Assembly (NCBI GenBank): GCA_910577085.1
Contig: CAJTLE010000014.1
Coordinates: 1-34,344, forward strand
Length of the DNA: 34,344 nucleotides
Source: an uncultured Allobaculum sp.
GTDB lineage: Bacteria; Bacillota_I; Bacilli_A; Erysipelotrichales; Erysipelotrichaceae
Reading direction: 5' to 3'
Both the position numbers and the translations under genes were made by a program. The notes beneath the pieces are model-generated. The model made no database searches. It saw nothing but the letters and a program-made list of their open reading frames with translations, and had not been told where the DNA came from. Each line of letters begins with the position of its first letter. Position 1 is the stretch's first letter. Positions 30,848 to 34,344 of this stretch are shown here, in pieces.

Positions 30848-32194
30848 ATGACAACGTTAGATCCTACGCGTTTGGTGATTGCAGCCCTTGTCGGGCTGGC
30901 AATTCTGCTGCTGTTGATTATCAAGTTCAAAGTTCAGGCAATGATTTCGATCCTGATCGGTGCTTTATCGATTGGTCTGATCGCCGGAATGCCGCTGGAA
31001 GAAATTATCCGTTCTGTGGATGATGGAATTGGAAATACATTGAAAGGAATTGCCTTGCTGGTCGGACTAGGTTCGATGTTTGGCGCAATACTGGAAGTCT
31101 CAGGCGGCGCCCAGTCCATTGCGGTCAACCTGGTCAAGTGGTTTGGAGATAAAAAAGCGGCCTGGGCTCTGGGAATTACCGGACTGGTTATCGCCATGCC
31201 TGTGTTCTTTGATGCCGGTTTGATTATTCTGATTCCACTGGCTTTCTCACTGGCCAAGAAAACCCACCGTTCTTCTTTGTATTACGTCATTCCACTGTTA
31301 GCCGGTCTGGCGGTAGGTCATGCATTTATTCCTCCAACACCAGGTCCAGTTCTGGTTTCGACCATGCTGGGAGTAGATCTGGGCTGGGTAATCCTGGTTG
31401 GTCTTGCCTGCGGTACTGTTGCGATGATTGTTGCGGGTCCGATCTGGGGATCGATCTGCGGAAAGAAATACTTTGTACCTGTTCCAGAACACGTACAGAA
31501 TGCAAAAGATTTTGATGAATCCAAACTGCCAAAATTCGGTACGATTGTAACGATTATTCTGATTCCGCTGGTTCTGATCATCATGAGCTCAATCACAGGA
31601 GTCGTAGAACCACTGAAATTTCTCAACCCAATCTTTAACTTCTTAGGTACACCTTTTGTCGCTTTACTGATCGCAACAGTTGTAGCCATGTTTGTTCTTG
31701 GTGTCCGCCATGGGTATTCAATGGCCGAACTGGAAAAAGTTATGACGAAATCACTTGAACCAACAGGTCTGATTTTGTTAGTCACTGCCTGCGGCGGCGT
31801 GCTGCGTTATATCCTGCAGTATTCCGGAATGGGTGATTTGATTGGGAATGCGGTTGCCAGCATGAATCTGCCATTGGTCATTCTGGCCTTTATCATCGCA
31901 GCGCTTGTACGAATCTGTGTCGGCTCTTCGACTGTTGCCATGACGATGGCGGCCGGAATTGTAGCGGCTTTACCTGGAATCGCTGAACTTTCACCTCTGT
32001 ACCTGGCTTGTGTCACTGCAGCTGTAGCAGGTGGTAGTACGGTATGCTCTCATTTCAATGATTCTGGATTCTGGCTGGTCAAATCGCTGGTTGGCATGGA
32101 TGAAAAGACCACTTTGAAAACATGGACCGTGATGGAAACACTGGTTGGAACGACCGGTTTTCTGGTAGCGCTTGTCATTTCCTTCTTTGCCTAG
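30848..32194 (+). CDS. GntP-family gluconate/sugar-acid permease
   Basis: The 448-residue protein has about 12-14 membrane helices. Family features are the N-terminal glycine-rich helix, GLGSMFGAILEVSGGAQSIA, MPVFFDAGLIILIPLAFSLA, HAFIPPTPGPV and the C-terminal SHFNDSGFWLVK. GntP proteins import gluconate or related sugar acids with protons. Context with a GntR-type regulator upstream and an IlvD/Edd-family dehydratase downstream supports a sugar acid as substrate but does not tell which one. The ribosome site is GAGGG before the ATG at 30848. A 237-bp gap to the dehydratase has no clear terminator, so the two may share a transcript. Confidence 0.92.
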   Translation: MTTLDPTRLVIAALVGLAILLLLIIKFKVQAMISILIGALSIGLIAGMPLEEIIRSVDDGIGNTLKGIALLVGLGSMFGAILEVSGGAQSIAVNLVKWFGDKKAAWALGITGLVIAMPVFFDAGLIILIPLAFSLAKKTHRSSLYYVIPLLAGLAVGHAFIPPTPGPVLVSTMLGVDLGWVILVGLACGTVAMIVAGPIWGSICGKKYFVPVPEHVQNAKDFDESKLPKFGTIVTIILIPLVLIIMSSITGVVEPLKFLNPIFNFLGTPFVALLIATVVAMFVLGVRHGYSMAELEKVMTKSLEPTGLILLVTACGGVLRYILQYSGMGDLIGNAVASMNLPLVILAFIIAALVRICVGSSTVAMTMAAGIVAALPGIAELSPLYLACVTAAVAGGSTVCSHFNDSGFWLVKSLVGMDEKTTLKTWTVMETLVGTTGFLVALVISFFA

Positions 32195-32431
32195 AACTCA
32201 ATTGAAGTGAAATGAAATTTCCAGACAGGGATTTGAATGAATCCGCAATTCTGGTTCAATTTACATTTTGTAAAGAAAAGAATTTGCATAAACTAAAGAA
32301 AAGAAAGACTAAAAATGTATCGATAAACGGTTTACTGAGAGATCAGGTATAAGAACTGAAAGCAGATCGATGCATCCAATAGATGAATGTGGAAAACACA
32401 ATAAGTAAACACGAATAGAAAGAGGAACGAC

Positions 32432-34189
32432 ATGAAAAAATTAATCAGCCAGGAAATGCGCAAACTTGCCCCTGAACTTGACCCCCTTCGCATTGGAACC
32501 GGATGGACTCCGGAAGAACTCTCGAAACCACAGATCTTTATTGAAAGCACGTTTGGTGATTCGCATCCCGGCAGCGGACATCTGGACAAACTGGTCAACA
32601 GAGTCCGTATGGGTGTAGCCAAGGCCGGCGGTCATGGTGCTCGGTACTTTGTGACCGACATGTGCGATGGTGAAAGCCAGGGAACCGATGGCATCAACTA
32701 CTCACTGGCTTCCCGTGAGATGATTGCCAATATGATCGAAATCCAGGCCAACGCCACTCCATTTGATGCCGGTGTTTATCTGGCGTCCTGCGACAAAGGT
32801 CTGCCGGGCAACCTGATGGGACTTTGCCGGGTCAACATTCCTTCCATCGTTGTATCTGGTGGAACGATGAATGCAGGCCCCGAAATGTTAACGCTCGAAC
32901 AGCTGGGGATGTATTCAGCGCAATACGAGCGTGGGGAAATCGATGAAGACAAATTGAACTGGGCCAAACAGAATGCCTGCCCAAGCTGTGGGGCCTGCTC
33001 CTTTATTGGAACGGCTTCGACTATGCAGATTATGGCAGAAGCACTCGGGCTTTCTTTACCAGGATCGGCTTTGATGCCGGCAACCAGCCCGGATCTGCTT
33101 GACTATGCTCAGAAAGCTGGCGAAAGAGCCGTTGAAATGGCTCACGAAGAAGGCATGCGTCCTTCGGACATCGTGACCATGGACAGTTTTGAAAATGCGA
33201 TTCTCGTTCATGCCGCAATTTCCGGTTCGACCAACTCATTGCTGCACATCCCGGCGATTGCTCATGAACTGGGCATCGAAATTACAGGTGACACCTTCGA
33301 TCGTCTCCATCGCAATGCCCGCTATCTGTTAGATATCCGTCCAGCAGGGAAATGGCCGGCTGAAGTGTTCTATTATGCCGGTGGTGTGCCAGCCATTATG
33401 GAAGAGATCAAGGATCATCTGCACCTCGATGCCATGACCATTACCGGAAAGACGGTTGGCGAAAACCTGGAAGAACTGAAAAAAGATGGCTTCTATGAAC
33501 GCTGTGAAAAATGGCTGGAAGATTTCAACAAACGCTATAACGTAAATGTCACTCGTTCGGATATCATCCGTCCTTATGACAATCCAATTGGAACTGATGG
33601 TTCGATTGCCGTTTTAAAAGGAAACCTGGCTCCAGAAGGTGCGGTTATCAAACATACGGCCTGCCCAAAAGAAATGTTCAAAGCTACGCTGCGGGCCCGT
33701 CCATTTGACAGTGAAGAAGAATGCCTGGACGCCGTACTGAATCATAAAGTGCAGAAAGGCGATGCGGTCTTCATCCGTTATGAAGGACCAAAAGGATCAG
33801 GTATGCCAGAAATGTTCTATACGTCTGAAGCCATCAGTTCCGATAAAGAACTTGGCCGTTCGATTGCCCTGATTACAGATGGCCGTTTCTCTGGCGCATC
33901 CACTGGACCAGTCATTGGTCATGTCTCTCCAGAAGCTGCAACGGGTGGTCCAATTGCGCTGGTTGAAGAAAACGACCTGATTGAAGTCGATGTCATGGGC
34001 CGTAAGCTCAATATTGTCGGTATCAATGGGGAGCACAAAACCCCTGAAGAAGTTGCGGCGGTTCTGGAAGAACGGAAAAAGAACTGGAAGCCAAGACCAA
34101 TGAAATATAAGAGTGGAACCCTCAGACTGTTTGCGGCGCATGCAACAAGCCCGATGAAGGGGGCCTATATGGATTTTGATCAGGACTAG
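32432..34189 (+). CDS. IlvD/Edd-family dehydratase, probably of a sugar acid
   Basis: At 585 residues this is normal for the family, which dehydrates 2,3-dihydroxy acids using a [2Fe-2S] or [4Fe-4S] cluster and Mg2+. The cluster cysteines are in VTDMCDGESQGTDG (C78), ASCDKGLPGN (C120) and CPSCGACSFIGTASTM (C183-C189). The catalytic serine region is DGRFSGASTG near the C-terminus. IlvD proper makes branched-chain amino acids; here the gene follows a GntR/FadR regulator and GntP permease, so a sugar-acid dehydratase (gluconate, xylonate or arabonate, giving a 2-keto-3-deoxy acid) is more likely. The ribosome site is AAAGAGGA. No KDG kinase or aldolase is in the window. Confidence 0.9.
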   Translation: MKKLISQEMRKLAPELDPLRIGTGWTPEELSKPQIFIESTFGDSHPGSGHLDKLVNRVRMGVAKAGGHGARYFVTDMCDGESQGTDGINYSLASREMIANMIEIQANATPFDAGVYLASCDKGLPGNLMGLCRVNIPSIVVSGGTMNAGPEMLTLEQLGMYSAQYERGEIDEDKLNWAKQNACPSCGACSFIGTASTMQIMAEALGLSLPGSALMPATSPDLLDYAQKAGERAVEMAHEEGMRPSDIVTMDSFENAILVHAAISGSTNSLLHIPAIAHELGIEITGDTFDRLHRNARYLLDIRPAGKWPAEVFYYAGGVPAIMEEIKDHLHLDAMTITGKTVGENLEELKKDGFYERCEKWLEDFNKRYNVNVTRSDIIRPYDNPIGTDGSIAVLKGNLAPEGAVIKHTACPKEMFKATLRARPFDSEEECLDAVLNHKVQKGDAVFIRYEGPKGSGMPEMFYTSEAISSDKELGRSIALITDGRFSGASTGPVIGHVSPEAATGGPIALVEENDLIEVDVMGRKLNIVGINGEHKTPEEVAAVLEERKKNWKPRPMKYKSGTLRLFAAHATSPMKGAYMDFDQD

Positions 34190-34238
34190 ATCTCCCCGTT
34201 TCAGTTTCTATAGGATTTCTATTCTTAAAGGCAGAGTA

Positions 34239-34308
34239 CCCCGACTGATTGGCTCAATAATATAGAGTTTGAAATGATTTTTGATGTTTTTTTGCCATTC
34301 AGTCGGGG
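34239..34308. repeat. 15-bp inverted repeat with AT-rich 40-nt loop at the window end
   Basis: CCCCGACTGATTGGC (34239-34253) and GCCATTCAGTCGGGG (34294-34308) match at 14 of 15 positions. The loop is AT-rich with a T-run near its end. It may be a terminator-like structure after the dehydratase or the edge of an insertion sequence that continues past the window. Confidence 0.6.
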
Positions 34309-34344
34309 GTGAATGCCTCCCGCAATCAGCCCTGCAAGTTGGTG

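Overview
The window reads as a chromosomal segment of a mid-GC Bacillota. Evidence for this is the strong Shine-Dalgarno sequences (GGAGG-type), sigma-A-like promoters, cre-like and CIRCE-like sites, a hisS-aspS operon, lactose PTS genes and a Gram-positive surface adhesin. An Erysipelotrichia-type gut or oral commensal is my best guess, but this rests on general impression and not on a search.

Layout. 1-1260: the tail of an unidentified, possibly membrane, protein, a strong terminator, and a 3'-truncated IS110-family transposase with a non-coding stretch upstream that may be a bridge-RNA remnant. 1361-5208: a large GH106-like glycosidase divergent from an AraC-type regulator; their intergenic region holds a 19-bp palindrome and a cre-like site. 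5435-6802: a MATE exporter. 7281-12929: a lactose module with HAD phosphatase and DeoR/LacR-type repressor on the minus strand and lacG-lacF-lacE on the plus strand; the tagatose-6-phosphate genes are not present. 13287-18359: a 1690-residue adhesin with fibro-slime, SpaA-like and DUF11-like parts and a degenerate sorting signal. 18844-20766: htpG behind a sigma-A promoter and a CIRCE-like operator. 21084-23168: a QueP/YhhQ-type queuosine-precursor transporter followed by an unusual tRNA-guanine transglycosylase, a likely queuosine salvage pair. 23354-23560: a DUF4177-type small protein.

23819-25459: the most interesting part, a compact element encoding an apparently intact IscB (RuvC split by HNH, PLMP motif) with a structured upstream region that should encode its omegaRNA. 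It is bracketed by two near-identical hairpins in the same strand sense and carries no transposase. This matches a non-autonomous IS200/IS605-like unit with an OMEGA RNA-guided nuclease.

25857-29147: aspS and hisS on the minus strand; HisRS has a natural poly-Glu/poly-His tail. 29908-34189: a sugar-acid catabolic locus with a GntR/FadR-type regulator, a GntP permease behind a promoter that combines a cre-like site with a perfect 12-bp palindrome, and an IlvD/Edd-family dehydratase. The window ends in a long inverted repeat that may mark the edge of another element.

Much of the region concerns carbohydrate capture (GH106-like enzyme, lactose PTS, gluconate-type uptake) under putative CcpA control, mixed with housekeeping genes and two mobile-element remnants. 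All functional calls are from reading the sequence and remembered family features; no database search was run.
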